Of a stretch of 12,156 nucleotides of DNA, positions 1 to 6,359 are shown piece after piece. Numbering within the stretch: position 1 is the first letter of the stretch; the number at the start of each line of letters is the position of its first letter. The translations under genes and the position numbers were made by a program. Source of the DNA: an uncultured Cloacibacillus sp. GTDB taxonomy: Bacteria; Synergistota; Synergistia; Synergistales; Synergistaceae. The notes beneath the pieces were generated by a model, which ran no database searches, was not told the origin of the DNA, and saw only the letters and a program-made list of their open reading frames with translations. The DNA lies in NCBI GenBank assembly GCA_900545755.1, contig URAG01000068.1:1-12156 (forward strand). The letters run 5' to 3'.

Positions 1-284
1 TCGAGTCCAGCATCCTTAACCGCGAGGTCGGCCCCCGCCGCCGCAAAGTGCAGTACGCGGTCGGTGCGGCGCACCTCTTTTTTATCGAGCCAGTTTTCGG
101 GCGCAAAGTTCTTAACTTCGCCCGCTATCTTCGTGGTGTGCTTTTCCGTGTCGAAGAGCGTAATGTAATCTATCCCGTTCTCGCCGCGTTCAAGCGCGTT
201 CCAGAACTCTTCTTTCCCGATTCCGATTGGGGTGACGGCACCGCAACCTGTGATTACCACTCTTCTGTCATTCATCGGCGTCAT
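1..284 (-). CDS. fabF: 3-oxoacyl-ACP synthase II (KAS II), N-terminal part
   Basis: Condenses malonyl-ACP with a growing acyl-ACP in each elongation cycle of type II fatty acid synthesis, in the cytoplasm. Only about 94 N-terminal residues are in the window; the gene runs off the left edge, so the catalytic Cys and the two His are not visible. The start reads MTPMNDRRVVITGCGAVTPI, the usual FabF opening, followed by a KEEFWNAL segment and an NGID segment typical of the family. The ATG at 284 is chosen because a GGGAGGG ribosome site lies five bases upstream; the second ATG at 275 would be too far from it. It is the last visible gene of the fab operon, 66 bases after acpP, and that spacer holds a perfect hairpin. 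Family assignment is firm; full length and active site cannot be checked here. Confidence 0.93.
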   Translation of the reverse strand, partial: MTPMNDRRVVITGCGAVTPIGIGKEEFWNALERGENGIDYITLFDTEKHTTKIAGEVKNFAPENWLDKKEVRRTDRVLHFAAAGADLAVKDAGL

Positions 285-304
285 AGGTTCCCTCCCTGGA
301 AGAG

Positions 305-327
305 GGGGGACTGACGGGCAGTCCCCC
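305..327 (-). other. Perfect 9-bp hairpin between acpP and fabF
   Basis: GGGGGACTG pairs perfectly with CAGTCCCCC around the five-base loop ACGGG (plus-strand letters). In the transcript it lies about 23 bases after the acpP stop and 20 bases before the fabF start. No U-run follows, so it is a poor intrinsic terminator. A role in mRNA stability or processing, or in setting FabF translation, is an inference. Confidence 0.6.
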
Positions 328-350
328 AATTGTTTCAGCCGTTAGAGCTA

Positions 351-602
351 CTAGTCTTCGACTCCGAGCTTCGTCTTGACGTAGTCCATAGCCTCGCCGA
401 CGGTGGTGAGCTTCTCTGCGTCCTCGTCGGGGATTTCGATGTCGAACTCTTCCTCAATGCCCATGATGAGCTCGACGATGTCGAGCGAGTCCGCGCCGAG
501 ATCCTCTACAAACGAAGCTTCCGGCTTGATCTGATCCTCTTCGGCGTTGAGGCGGTCCATAACGATTTCCTTAAGTTTGCTCTGTACTTCTTCCATCTTC
601 AT
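351..602 (-). CDS. acpP: Acyl carrier protein
   Basis: Small acidic cytoplasmic carrier that holds fatty acyl intermediates on a 4'-phosphopantetheine arm; partner of FabD, FabF, FabG, FabH, FabK and PlsX, all encoded alongside. It has 83 residues against a usual 75-85. The GADSLD motif is present with Ser39 as the phosphopantetheine attachment site, followed by the acidic helix II segment [20 protein letters not shown] that partner enzymes recognise. The start at 602 has a good AAAGGAG site nine bases upstream; an in-frame ATG at 596 is an alternative. Unlike the preceding genes in the operon it is not overlapped: 71 bases separate it from fabG and 66 from fabF, and each spacer contains a perfect hairpin. 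This suggests separately tuned expression, which fits the high ACP levels cells usually need. Confidence 0.98.
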   Translation of the reverse strand: MKMEEVQSKLKEIVMDRLNAEEDQIKPEASFVEDLGADSLDIVELIMGIEEEFDIEIPDEDAEKLTTVGEAMDYVKTKLGVED

Positions 603-644
603 TGCAAATCTCTCCTTTGCGGTATTAACGTCTCTTGTTTATAT

Positions 645-667
645 AAAAAGTTCCGCTGGAACTTTTT
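645..667 (-). terminator. Terminator-like hairpin between fabG and acpP
   Basis: AAAAAGTTCC pairs perfectly with GGAACTTTTT across a three-base loop. On the transcribed strand it begins about six bases after the fabG stop and ends in a U5 run, the shape of an intrinsic terminator or attenuator. The GC core is short, so termination is probably partial. Downstream genes acpP and fabF would need read-through or their own promoter; no convincing promoter is visible in the 42 bases between hairpin and acpP. Confidence 0.55.
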
Positions 668-673
668 CCCTTT

Positions 674-1417
674 TTACTGCATTGTCACGCCGCCGTCAAC
701 GGCTATAACCTGTCCCTGAAGATACGCCGCGTCATCCGATACTAAGAATGCTACGACGCCTGCTACGTCCTGCGGCGTCCCCGCGCGTCCAGCCGGAATA
801 GATGCGATGAACTGCGACTTCACATCTTCTGGCAGGACTGCGGTCATGTCCGTCTCTATGAAGCCCGGCGCTATCGCGTTGACCGTCACGCCGCGCGAGG
901 CGACCTCGCGCGCCAGGCTCTTGACGAAGCCGATGACTCCGGCTTTCGCCGCCGCGTAGTTGCACTGTCCCGCGCTGCCGCGCAGTCCGTTTATCGACGA
1001 GAGAGCCACGATGCGGCCCCAGCGCCCCTTGAGCATCGGGCGCACGGCTTCCTTCGCGCAGTAGTAGAGCGAGCTGAGGTCAGTCCTTATAACTTCGTCC
1101 CAGTCGGAGTCCTTCATGCGCATGAGCAGGTTGTCGCGAGTCACGCCGGCGTTGCAGACAAGGACGTTGACTGTGCCGAGCTTTTCAGCGACGGCCTTGA
1201 ACATCGCCTTGACCTCTTCCATGTTCGATACGTCGGCTTTCACAGCAATGGCTTCTCCGCCCGCCGCCGTTATCTCTGCTACGACTTCGTTGGCGGGGCC
1301 TTCGGAGCGGCTGTAGTTGACCGCGACCGCACAGCCGCGTTTCGCGAGCTCTATCGCTATCGCGCGCCCTATGCCGCGTCCAGCTCCCGTTACGACGGCT
1401 ATCTTCTTATCTGGCAT
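674..1417 (-). CDS. fabG: 3-oxoacyl-ACP reductase
   Basis: NADPH-dependent reductase that converts 3-oxoacyl-ACP to 3-hydroxyacyl-ACP in fatty acid elongation; cytoplasmic and normally a tetramer. It has 247 residues, the usual length. The short-chain dehydrogenase landmarks are in order: the TGAGRGIG nucleotide loop (residues 10-17), CNAG (88-91), catalytic Ser141, then Tyr154 and Lys158 in NYAAAK, the APGFIETDM loop, and the C-terminal VDGG segment. The fourth member of the SDR tetrad, usually Asn in an NLSS or NLTS motif, is Asp113 here (TDLSS, codon GAC). The start at 1417 lies inside the end of fabD (11-base overlap) with AGGAG eight bases upstream, so translation is likely coupled. A terminator-like hairpin follows the stop. 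The position between fabD and acpP supports FabG over a generic SDR. Confidence 0.96.
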   Translation of the reverse strand: MPDKKIAVVTGAGRGIGRAIAIELAKRGCAVAVNYSRSEGPANEVVAEITAAGGEAIAVKADVSNMEEVKAMFKAVAEKLGTVNVLVCNAGVTRDNLLMRMKDSDWDEVIRTDLSSLYYCAKEAVRPMLKGRWGRIVALSSINGLRGSAGQCNYAAAKAGVIGFVKSLAREVASRGVTVNAIAPGFIETDMTAVLPEDVKSQFIASIPAGRAGTPQDVAGVVAFLVSDDAAYLQGQVIAVDGGVTMQ

Positions 1418-2363
1418 TGCCGCCGCTCCTTAAATAATCAGCCGCGGCAAGAAGCTCCTGAGAGTTCGAGACAGCGTAGGGGCGCTTGCCGTTGCATATC
1501 TTTCTTACGAGTCCTGATAGCACACTGCCGGGACCAAGCTCTATGTAGCCCTCGATGCCGTTCTTCTCCATCTCGAGAACGGACTGCGACCAGAGAACTG
1601 GCGAATAGGTCTGCGCGTAGAGCGCTTCGCGGACCGCCTGCGCCTTCTGAACGGGAAGCGCCGTCGCGTTCGCTATTATCGGGAACTTCGGATCGTGCCA
1701 TTCTATCTGAGAGAAGGCTTCCTTGAGTTCGTCCGCGACGGGACGCATGAGCGCGCAGTGGAATGGGGCGCTCACGCGCAGCGGGACGACCTTAGCTGTA
1801 TATTTCTGTTCAATGATCGCCACGGCGCGCGCGACAGCGGTGGCGTGGCCCGATATGACTATCTGCTTCGGCGAGTTGATGTTGGCAGCCTCGCAGACTT
1901 CTCCCTGCGCCGCCTCGGCGCATACCTCGCTGACAGTCGGCAGTTCAAGGCCGATGATCGCGGCCATCGAACCGACGCCAAGCGGCACAGCTGTCTGCAT
2001 GAGGCCGCCGCGCTTATGGACAAGCCTTACGCCGTCTCTGACCGAGAGCGCGCCAGAGGCTACGAGAGCGGTGTATTCGCCGAGGCTGTGTCCAGCCATG
2101 CAGGCCGGCTCGACAGCCGTGCCAAGTTCCTGCTCGAGCGCTCGGAACATAGCGACGCTGACCGTGAGTATAGCGGGCTGCGTTATCTCGGTGTGAGCGA
2201 GCTGCTCCGGCGTGCCGTTAAATATTATGTCGCTCAGCGAGAAGCCAAGCGCCTCGTCCGCCTCGTCGAAAATTCTCTTCGCCGCGATATATTTATCGCA
2301 GACGTCCTTCCCCATTCCTGGACGCTGCGCGCCCTGCCCGGGGAATATCATCGCGTATTTCAT
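1407..2363 (-). CDS. fabD: Malonyl-CoA:ACP transacylase
   Basis: Transfers the malonyl group from coenzyme A to ACP, supplying the extender unit for FabH and FabF. It has 318 residues, normal for the family. Visible motifs are FPGQGAQ near the N-terminus (residues 7-13), the nucleophile elbow GHSLGEY with Ser93, Arg118 (expected to bind the malonyl carboxylate), and the catalytic His202 in APFHC. A GPGSVLSGL segment lies near the C-terminus. The start overlaps the fabK stop by four bases (ATGA), and the end overlaps fabG by eleven, so it sits in a tightly coupled block. No missing residue or frame problem is seen. It is encoded directly after fabK, as in many fab operons of Firmicutes. Confidence 0.97.
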   Translation of the reverse strand: MKYAMIFPGQGAQRPGMGKDVCDKYIAAKRIFDEADEALGFSLSDIIFNGTPEQLAHTEITQPAILTVSVAMFRALEQELGTAVEPACMAGHSLGEYTALVASGALSVRDGVRLVHKRGGLMQTAVPLGVGSMAAIIGLELPTVSEVCAEAAQGEVCEAANINSPKQIVISGHATAVARAVAIIEQKYTAKVVPLRVSAPFHCALMRPVADELKEAFSQIEWHDPKFPIIANATALPVQKAQAVREALYAQTYSPVLWSQSVLEMEKNGIEGYIELGPGSVLSGLVRKICNGKRPYAVSNSQELLAAADYLRSGGNAR

Positions 2364-3307
2364 CTGACGTATCTCTCCGATTCTGAAAGGATAGATTCCA
2401 TTTGTGTGACAACGCTTTCTATAATGGAAGCCGCCGGCTCTACCGCGTGGACGAGCCCAGCCGACTGGCCCGACATGAAAGAGCCCATATCCGAATCGCC
2501 CTCAACTACCGCGAGGCGCAGCTTGCCCGCGCCGAGAGCTTCGAGCTCCGCGGCAGGCGCGTTTCTCCCTTCAAGCTCCTCGAACTGCTTCGTAAATTTA
2601 TTTTTGAGCGCGCGCACCGGATGGCCGAGACTGCGCCCCGTCACAACGGTCGCCCTGTCATTCGCCTTGACTATCTTGTCCTTGTAATTCCTGTGCGCGT
2701 TGCATTCTTCGGCGCAGACGAAGCGAGTGCCCATCTGAACGCCGCTCGCCCCGAGCATGAAAGCCGCCGCCATGCCGCGTCCGTCTGCTATGCCGCCAGC
2801 CGCTATAACGGGAATTTTCACCGCGTCTACGACCTGAGGGACGAGGTTAATAGTCGTCGTCTCTCCTATATGTCCGCCAGACTCCATACCCTCGGCGACG
2901 ACCGCGTCGGCGCCCTGCTTCTCGACGCGCTCCGCAAGAGCGACAGCCGCTATGACAGGAATGACTACCGTTCCGAGCGGTTTGAGACGCTCGATCACCC
3001 TGCCCGGCTGTCCGGCTCCGGTCGTGACGACAGGAACGCGGTACTTCGCCGCGAGTTCGAGAGCGTCGCCTGCGGTAGGCGACATGAGCATGATATTCAG
3101 GCCGAACGGCTTATCGGTTAGCGTCTTTATTTTCTGTATCTGACGTTCAAGAAGTTCCGGTGGCATGTTCGCCGCCGCGATTATGCCAAGGCCGCCGCCG
3201 TTGCTGACCGCCGCCGCAAGATCGGCATCAGCAACCCAGGCCATGCCGCCCTGGATGATCGGGTATTTGATTTTAAGCAGTTTTGTTATCGCGTTATTTT
3301 CAAACAT
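2360..3307 (-). CDS. fabK: Enoyl-ACP reductase II (FMN-dependent FabK)
   Basis: Reduces trans-2-enoyl-ACP, the last step of each fatty acid elongation round, using NAD(P)H and a bound FMN. It is a TIM-barrel flavoprotein unrelated to FabI and, by family knowledge, typically insensitive to triclosan. It has 315 residues, the usual size. Features seen are an N-terminal PIIQGGMAWVAD segment, the glycine-rich SNGGGLGII, ESGGHIGE with His146 at the position taken as catalytic in FabK, and the phosphate-binding stretches IAAGGIADGRG and GASGVQMGTRF. The start at 3307 has AAGGAG eleven bases upstream; the gene lies 15 bases after fabH and overlaps fabD by four. A 2-nitropropane dioxygenase-like flavoprotein is the alternative, but the setting inside the fab operon favours FabK. 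No FabI homologue is in the window. Confidence 0.95.
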   Translation of the reverse strand: MFENNAITKLLKIKYPIIQGGMAWVADADLAAAVSNGGGLGIIAAANMPPELLERQIQKIKTLTDKPFGLNIMLMSPTAGDALELAAKYRVPVVTTGAGQPGRVIERLKPLGTVVIPVIAAVALAERVEKQGADAVVAEGMESGGHIGETTTINLVPQVVDAVKIPVIAAGGIADGRGMAAAFMLGASGVQMGTRFVCAEECNAHRNYKDKIVKANDRATVVTGRSLGHPVRALKNKFTKQFEELEGRNAPAAELEALGAGKLRLAVVEGDSDMGSFMSGQSAGLVHAVEPAASIIESVVTQMESILSESERYVR

Positions 3308-3322
3308 CTATACATCCGCTCC

Positions 3323-4285
3323 TTATGCTTCATATAACAGCGCGCCCAGCGTCATACCCGCGCCGAAAGCCATGAAGAGCACCTTTTCGCCGCTTTTGAT
3401 ACAGCCGGATTTCATTGCTTCGTCCAGCGTCACCATCAGCGAGGCCGCGGACGTGTTGCCGTAATTTTCGAGATTAGTAATAGTGCGGTCGGTCGCCACG
3501 CCGAGACGCTTGAACAGGCTGTCTATTATCCTCGTGTTCGCCTGGTGGAGCACCCAGAAGCCTATCTCTGACGGCTCTGCACCGCATTCTTCGCAGAAAT
3601 TCTTGATGAAGGGGGGGAGATGCACGTTGACGAACTTGAAGACCTCGGCGCCGTGCATGCGCAGGACGGGGGTCTCGCGGCCTTCTTCCTTGTCTATAGT
3701 GATGAGGGCGTGCCTAGCGCCGTCAGCCTTAAGCTCAGCGCCGATGAAATGCCCTTTGCCCTCCTCGGAGCGCGAGAGTACCGCGGCGCCAGCGCCGTCG
3801 CCGAAGAGTATGCAGGTCGTGCGGTCCGTCCAGTCGAGCACTTCAGCGAAATCCTCTGAGCCTATCACGAGCACGTTCTTCCAGATGCCGCTCGCGATCC
3901 CACCGATTGCGGTCGTCATAGCGGTAAGGCTGCCAGTGCATCCAGCAAGCACATCATAGGTTCCGGCGTTCGTAGCGCCGAGCATTCCCTGTACCTTCGA
4001 GGCAGTGCATGGGCAGACGGTGTCCGGCGTATCCGTCGCGACTATTATAAGATCAAGCTCAGACGGCTGCATTCCGGCATCTTCGAGCGCCGCGACGGCG
4101 GCCTTGTAGGCAAGGTCGCTGCACTTCTCGTCCTCGGCGGCGAAATGGCGCTTCCTGATGCCCGTGCGCGTCACGATCCATTCGTCGCTCGTGTCTAGAA
4201 TTTTCTCGAAGTCGAAATTCGTCATTACTTTCTCGGGGATGTACTTTCCCGTTCCCGCGATTCTGACGGGGTATCCGCTAATCAT
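3323..4285 (-). CDS. fabH: 3-oxoacyl-ACP synthase III (KAS III)
   Basis: Starts fatty acid chains by condensing an acyl-CoA primer (acetyl-CoA or a branched equivalent) with malonyl-ACP. It has 320 residues, normal length. The full Cys-His-Asn triad is visible: Cys116 in AGCTGS, His247 in LHQAN and Asn277 in GNTSAAS. DEWIVTRTGIRKRH near the N-terminus and FGDGAGAAVL are further family marks. The base after the CxG motif encodes Ser119 where most FabH proteins have Phe (CAGF or CSGF), a small oddity that might touch the substrate channel. Primer preference cannot be read from sequence alone. The start at 4285 has GGAGG a few bases upstream and lies inside the end of plsX (8-base overlap); fabK follows after 15 bases. 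Confidence 0.97.
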   Translation of the reverse strand: MISGYPVRIAGTGKYIPEKVMTNFDFEKILDTSDEWIVTRTGIRKRHFAAEDEKCSDLAYKAAVAALEDAGMQPSELDLIIVATDTPDTVCPCTASKVQGMLGATNAGTYDVLAGCTGSLTAMTTAIGGIASGIWKNVLVIGSEDFAEVLDWTDRTTCILFGDGAGAAVLSRSEEGKGHFIGAELKADGARHALITIDKEEGRETPVLRMHGAEVFKFVNVHLPPFIKNFCEECGAEPSEIGFWVLHQANTRIIDSLFKRLGVATDRTITNLENYGNTSAASLMVTLDEAMKSGCIKSGEKVLFMAFGAGMTLGALLYEA

Positions 4286-5291
4286 TGTTTTCCTCCGCGC
4301 CTTTCGCTATTTCGTTCTGAATTCTCTCAACGCCGTTGTGCCGTATGAAATTCGCACCGCTCGTTATCGCGTTGGCGATGGCGTTCGCGCGCGAGCGCCC
4401 GTGTACCTTGACGACGCTGCCGCATACTCCGAGCACCGGCGAGCCGCCGTACTTCTCCCAGTCGAAGCGCCCCATTATGCGCTTCATCGCCGGAAGCATG
4501 AAAAAGCATCCGATTTTTGGAAGCATGTGGTGCTTGTACTCCTCTTTGAGCTGGCTCTGGATTAGCTCTCCGAGGCCTTCGCCGAATTTGATGACGACGT
4601 TGCCGGTGAAGCCGTCGCACACCACGACGTCCGATATGCCGTTCGGGATGTCCTTGCCCTCGGCGTAGCCCTGGAAGTTGAGCTTAGTCTGCTCAATGAG
4701 CACGCGAGCCGCCGAAATAACCTCGTCGCCTTTCGTCGCCTCCTCGCCGTTGCTGAGCAGGCGGACGGATGGATTTTCAACTTTTCTGAAAAGCTTCATA
4801 TATATAGAACCCATCTGGGCGAACTGTAAGAGGTTGACCGGCTTGCATCGTACCGTGCCTCCGACGTCCATCAGCAGCGTGCAGCGGTTGAGAACTGGAA
4901 GCACTGCGCCGAGCCCTGGGCGGTCGATTCCCGGGATGCGTCCGAGAAGCAGCACCGCGCCTGCCGCTATTGCGCCGGTATTGCCTGCCGAGACGATGCC
5001 GTCGGCTTCGTGTGAACGCACCATGTTGAGGCAGGCGACGAGGCTCGAATTCTTTTTCCTGCGTATCGAGAGCGACGGAGAATCGCTGCCCGTTATGACT
5101 TCGTCCGTGTGGACGATGCTGAGGCGCGAGCGGACGGAGGCGTCAGCTTTCTCTATTATCGGTTTTATCTTCTCACTGTCGCCGACCAGTGCGACGGAAA
5201 GATCCGGATCGCGCCGGCAGGCCTGTATAGCCGCCTTGCAGGGCTCCTCGGGGGCGTGGTCCCCGCCCATGGCGTCAAGTGCAATCAGCAT
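4278..5291 (-). CDS. plsX: Phosphate acyltransferase (acyl-ACP:phosphate)
   Basis: Makes acyl phosphate from acyl-ACP and inorganic phosphate, feeding the PlsY/PlsC route to phosphatidic acid; a peripheral membrane enzyme in characterised species. It has 337 residues, a normal length. The N-terminus IALDAMGGDHAP is diagnostic. Other family stretches are SIRRKKNSSL, the SAGNTGAIAAGAVLLLGRI segment, GIDRPGLGAVLP, and VVCDGFTGNVVIK. It overlaps fapR by seven bases (ATGCTGA) and fabH by eight, so all three are probably translated in a coupled way. The fapR-plsX-fab arrangement is the same as in Firmicutes, where FapR controls these genes by sensing malonyl-CoA. No anomaly is seen. Confidence 0.97.
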   Translation of the reverse strand: MLIALDAMGGDHAPEEPCKAAIQACRRDPDLSVALVGDSEKIKPIIEKADASVRSRLSIVHTDEVITGSDSPSLSIRRKKNSSLVACLNMVRSHEADGIVSAGNTGAIAAGAVLLLGRIPGIDRPGLGAVLPVLNRCTLLMDVGGTVRCKPVNLLQFAQMGSIYMKLFRKVENPSVRLLSNGEEATKGDEVISAARVLIEQTKLNFQGYAEGKDIPNGISDVVVCDGFTGNVVIKFGEGLGELIQSQLKEEYKHHMLPKIGCFFMLPAMKRIMGRFDWEKYGGSPVLGVCGSVVKVHGRSRANAIANAITSGANFIRHNGVERIQNEIAKGAEENND

Positions 5292-5872
5292 TTCTCGTCC
5301 CTCATCTCGTTGTTGTGGTTATCTATCGCGGCGACGACGAAACGCCCGACGAATATTTCACGCTCGCCGATTTTTGAATGAACGCTCACCACGTATTTAT
5401 TGCCCTTGTGAGTACCGACCTTCGAACGCGCGACGATCTTTTCGCCGATATAGGCGGGCTGGCAGTATTTTAGACGCGCGGCGGCAGAGACGACCATCTC
5501 GGCGTCTATCGTCGCGATCGCAAGCGAAGCGGCCTGCGCATATATGTAATAGTCGCCTACCATATCGGTTCTGCGGAAGGCCATATCAGGATTTATCTGG
5601 AGAGTAGAGAGCGCCCAGCTGTTTGGCTCAAGGCCGAGAAGCTCGCCGACGACCTCGTCGTCTCGCAGAGACTTCAGACGGCTCGCAGCGTGCTCAGCCA
5701 TTGCGCGCGTTCTCTCGCGAAGTTCGGGAATCGCAAGCAAACCGCGGTCAAGCCTTACGGTGCTGAGACTAACCCCGAGCTTGGAGGATATCTCCTCGTC
5801 GGTGAGCAGAGGATTTGTCTCTATCAGTTGTAAGAGTTGGCTGTGGCGCCGCTTTCTGCTTTCTGAACGCAT
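5285..5872 (-). CDS. fapR: FapR-type transcriptional repressor of lipid genes
   Basis: Predicted repressor of fatty acid and phospholipid genes, released by malonyl-CoA in characterised relatives. It has 195 residues: an N-terminal DeoR-like helix-turn-helix (about residues 10-45, with TDEEISSKLGVSLSTVRLDR), a linker helix with the family-typical AIPELRER, and a C-terminal hotdog domain (about 75-185, with YAQAASLAIATID and VARSKV). The match to B. subtilis FapR, from memory, is clear along the whole length. By that alignment the Arg that contacts the malonyl carboxylate (Arg106 in B. subtilis) is replaced by Gly106 within MVGDYY; nearby Arg100 and Arg101 might compensate. The start at 5872 has AGGAGA a few bases upstream. 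The gene heads the fab operon and a FapR-operator-like palindrome lies 27 bases before its start, so self-regulation is likely. Confidence 0.93.
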   Translation of the reverse strand: MRSESRKRRHSQLLQLIETNPLLTDEEISSKLGVSLSTVRLDRGLLAIPELRERTRAMAEHAASRLKSLRDDEVVGELLGLEPNSWALSTLQINPDMAFRRTDMVGDYYIYAQAASLAIATIDAEMVVSAAARLKYCQPAYIGEKIVARSKVGTHKGNKYVVSVHSKIGEREIFVGRFVVAAIDNHNNEMRDEKC

Positions 5873-5898
5873 CCTATTCTCCTAAAAACAAGCTCATG

Positions 5899-5915
5899 TT
5901 ATGAGCAGGTCTTAA
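5899..5915 (-). promoter_or_regulatory. Candidate FapR operator
   Basis: On the transcribed strand the 17 bases read TTAAGACCTGCTCATAA, an imperfect palindrome with six of eight arm positions symmetric about a central T. It keeps the TTA, ACCT and TAA elements of the FapR consensus known from Bacillus, matching about 12 of 17 positions by recall. It lies a few bases downstream of the predicted start of transcription, where bound repressor would block initiation or early elongation. Binding is inferred. Confidence 0.5.
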
Positions 5916-5923
5916 TAGCAGAC

Positions 5924-5952
5924 AAGATATTATAAGCGTGCGTCATTGTCAA
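5924..5952 (-). promoter_or_regulatory. Predicted fapR-fab operon promoter
   Basis: A perfect -35 box TTGACA (5947-5952) is separated by 17 bases from a -10-like TATCTT (5924-5929) on the minus strand. The bases upstream of the -35 box (5953-6000) are rich in A and T runs, like an UP element. A nearby TATAAT/TAATAT is too close to this -35 box (12-14 bases) to be the partner. Transcription would start near 5917, next to the candidate FapR operator. Confidence 0.5.
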
Positions 5953-6014
5953 TAGCATTTACAGTAATTTTTTCAGAAATTTTTACAAAATTCGCGGTAA
6001 GAGAAAAAGATGAA

Positions 6015-6055
6015 TATAAAAAGAATCGCGGCCTCGGCGTAAGCCTGAGCCGCGA
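6015..6055 (-). terminator. Intrinsic terminator after rpmF
   Basis: Stem TCGCGGC/GCCGCGA (6026-6032 with 6049-6055), with a further GGC/GCC pairing inside, is followed on the minus strand by TTCTTTTTATA. It starts 22 bases after the rpmF stop and ends the ackA-yceD-rpmF unit ahead of the fapR promoter. Confidence 0.8.
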
Positions 6056-6077
6056 GACGAAAGTCTGTCTGAAAAAT

Positions 6078-6278
6078 TTATTCAGCGGTCTTCTCTTCTG
6101 TGATCTTGAGAACCTGACGGCCCTTGTAGAAGCCGCAAGCCGGGCAGGCGCGATAGGTCTCTATGACTTCGCCGCAGTGCTTGCAGGTCGTGAGGCTGGG
6201 AGCATCAAGCGAGCCGAGCCAGTGAGCTTTGCGGTTGTGTGTGCGGGAGTGGGATACTCGCCTCTTTGGAGTTGCCAT
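6078..6278 (-). CDS. rpmF: 50S ribosomal protein L32
   Basis: Structural protein of the large ribosomal subunit. It has 66 residues, slightly longer than the usual 56-60 because of a short C-terminal tail. The start MATPKRRVSHSRTHNRKAHW is typical of L32. A zinc ribbon is visible in two Cys pairs, CKHC (residues 31-34) and CPAC (44-47), so this is the zinc-binding form. The ATG at 6278 is chosen over an in-frame start at 6320 because AGGGGGG lies just upstream and because L32 conservation begins there. It follows yceD, as in most bacteria, with an 81-base gap that carries its own predicted promoter and leader hairpin. A strong terminator follows. Confidence 0.97.
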   Translation of the reverse strand: MATPKRRVSHSRTHNRKAHWLGSLDAPSLTTCKHCGEVIETYRACPACGFYKGRQVLKITEEKTAE

Positions 6279-6300
6279 TGTCTTTTCCCCCCTTAAATCT

Positions 6301-6328
6301 TCACCGGTACATGTTACCAACTGGGTGA
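6301..6328 (-). other. Nested inverted repeats in the rpmF leader
   Basis: In the predicted rpmF leader, UCACC pairs with GGUGA (outer arms) and GGUA with UACC (inner arms), the inner loop being ACAUG. The 3' arms are contiguous, giving a nine-base-pair helix with a five-base bulge on the 5' side. It lies just before the ribosome site. A regulatory role is speculative; the outer arm also overlaps the last base of the -10 box. Confidence 0.3.
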
Positions 6329-6356
6329 TTATATCACTAGTTTCGATTTTTTGCAG
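6328..6356 (-). promoter_or_regulatory. Predicted internal rpmF promoter
   Basis: A perfect extended -10 box TGATATAAT (TATAAT at 6328-6333) is preceded at 17 bases by a weak -35 box CTGCAA (6351-6356). It lies between yceD and rpmF and would give a leader of about 43 bases. It would let L32 be made independently of ackA and yceD. Confidence 0.6.
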
Positions 6357-6359
6357 TAT

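Noticed and set aside
1695..2687. Long plus-strand open frame of 330 codons opposite fabD and fabK
   Set aside because: It lies antisense to two firmly identified genes, shows no recognisable motif, and is explained by GC-rich codon bias.
3609..3620. G-run in fabH as a possible slippage site
   Set aside because: The frame is intact (HLPPFIKN) and FabH is full length.
5873..6077. Small RNA or riboswitch in the longest intergenic gap
   Set aside because: The gap is accounted for by the rpmF terminator, an A/T-rich stretch, the fapR promoter and the operator; no riboswitch-like architecture is seen.
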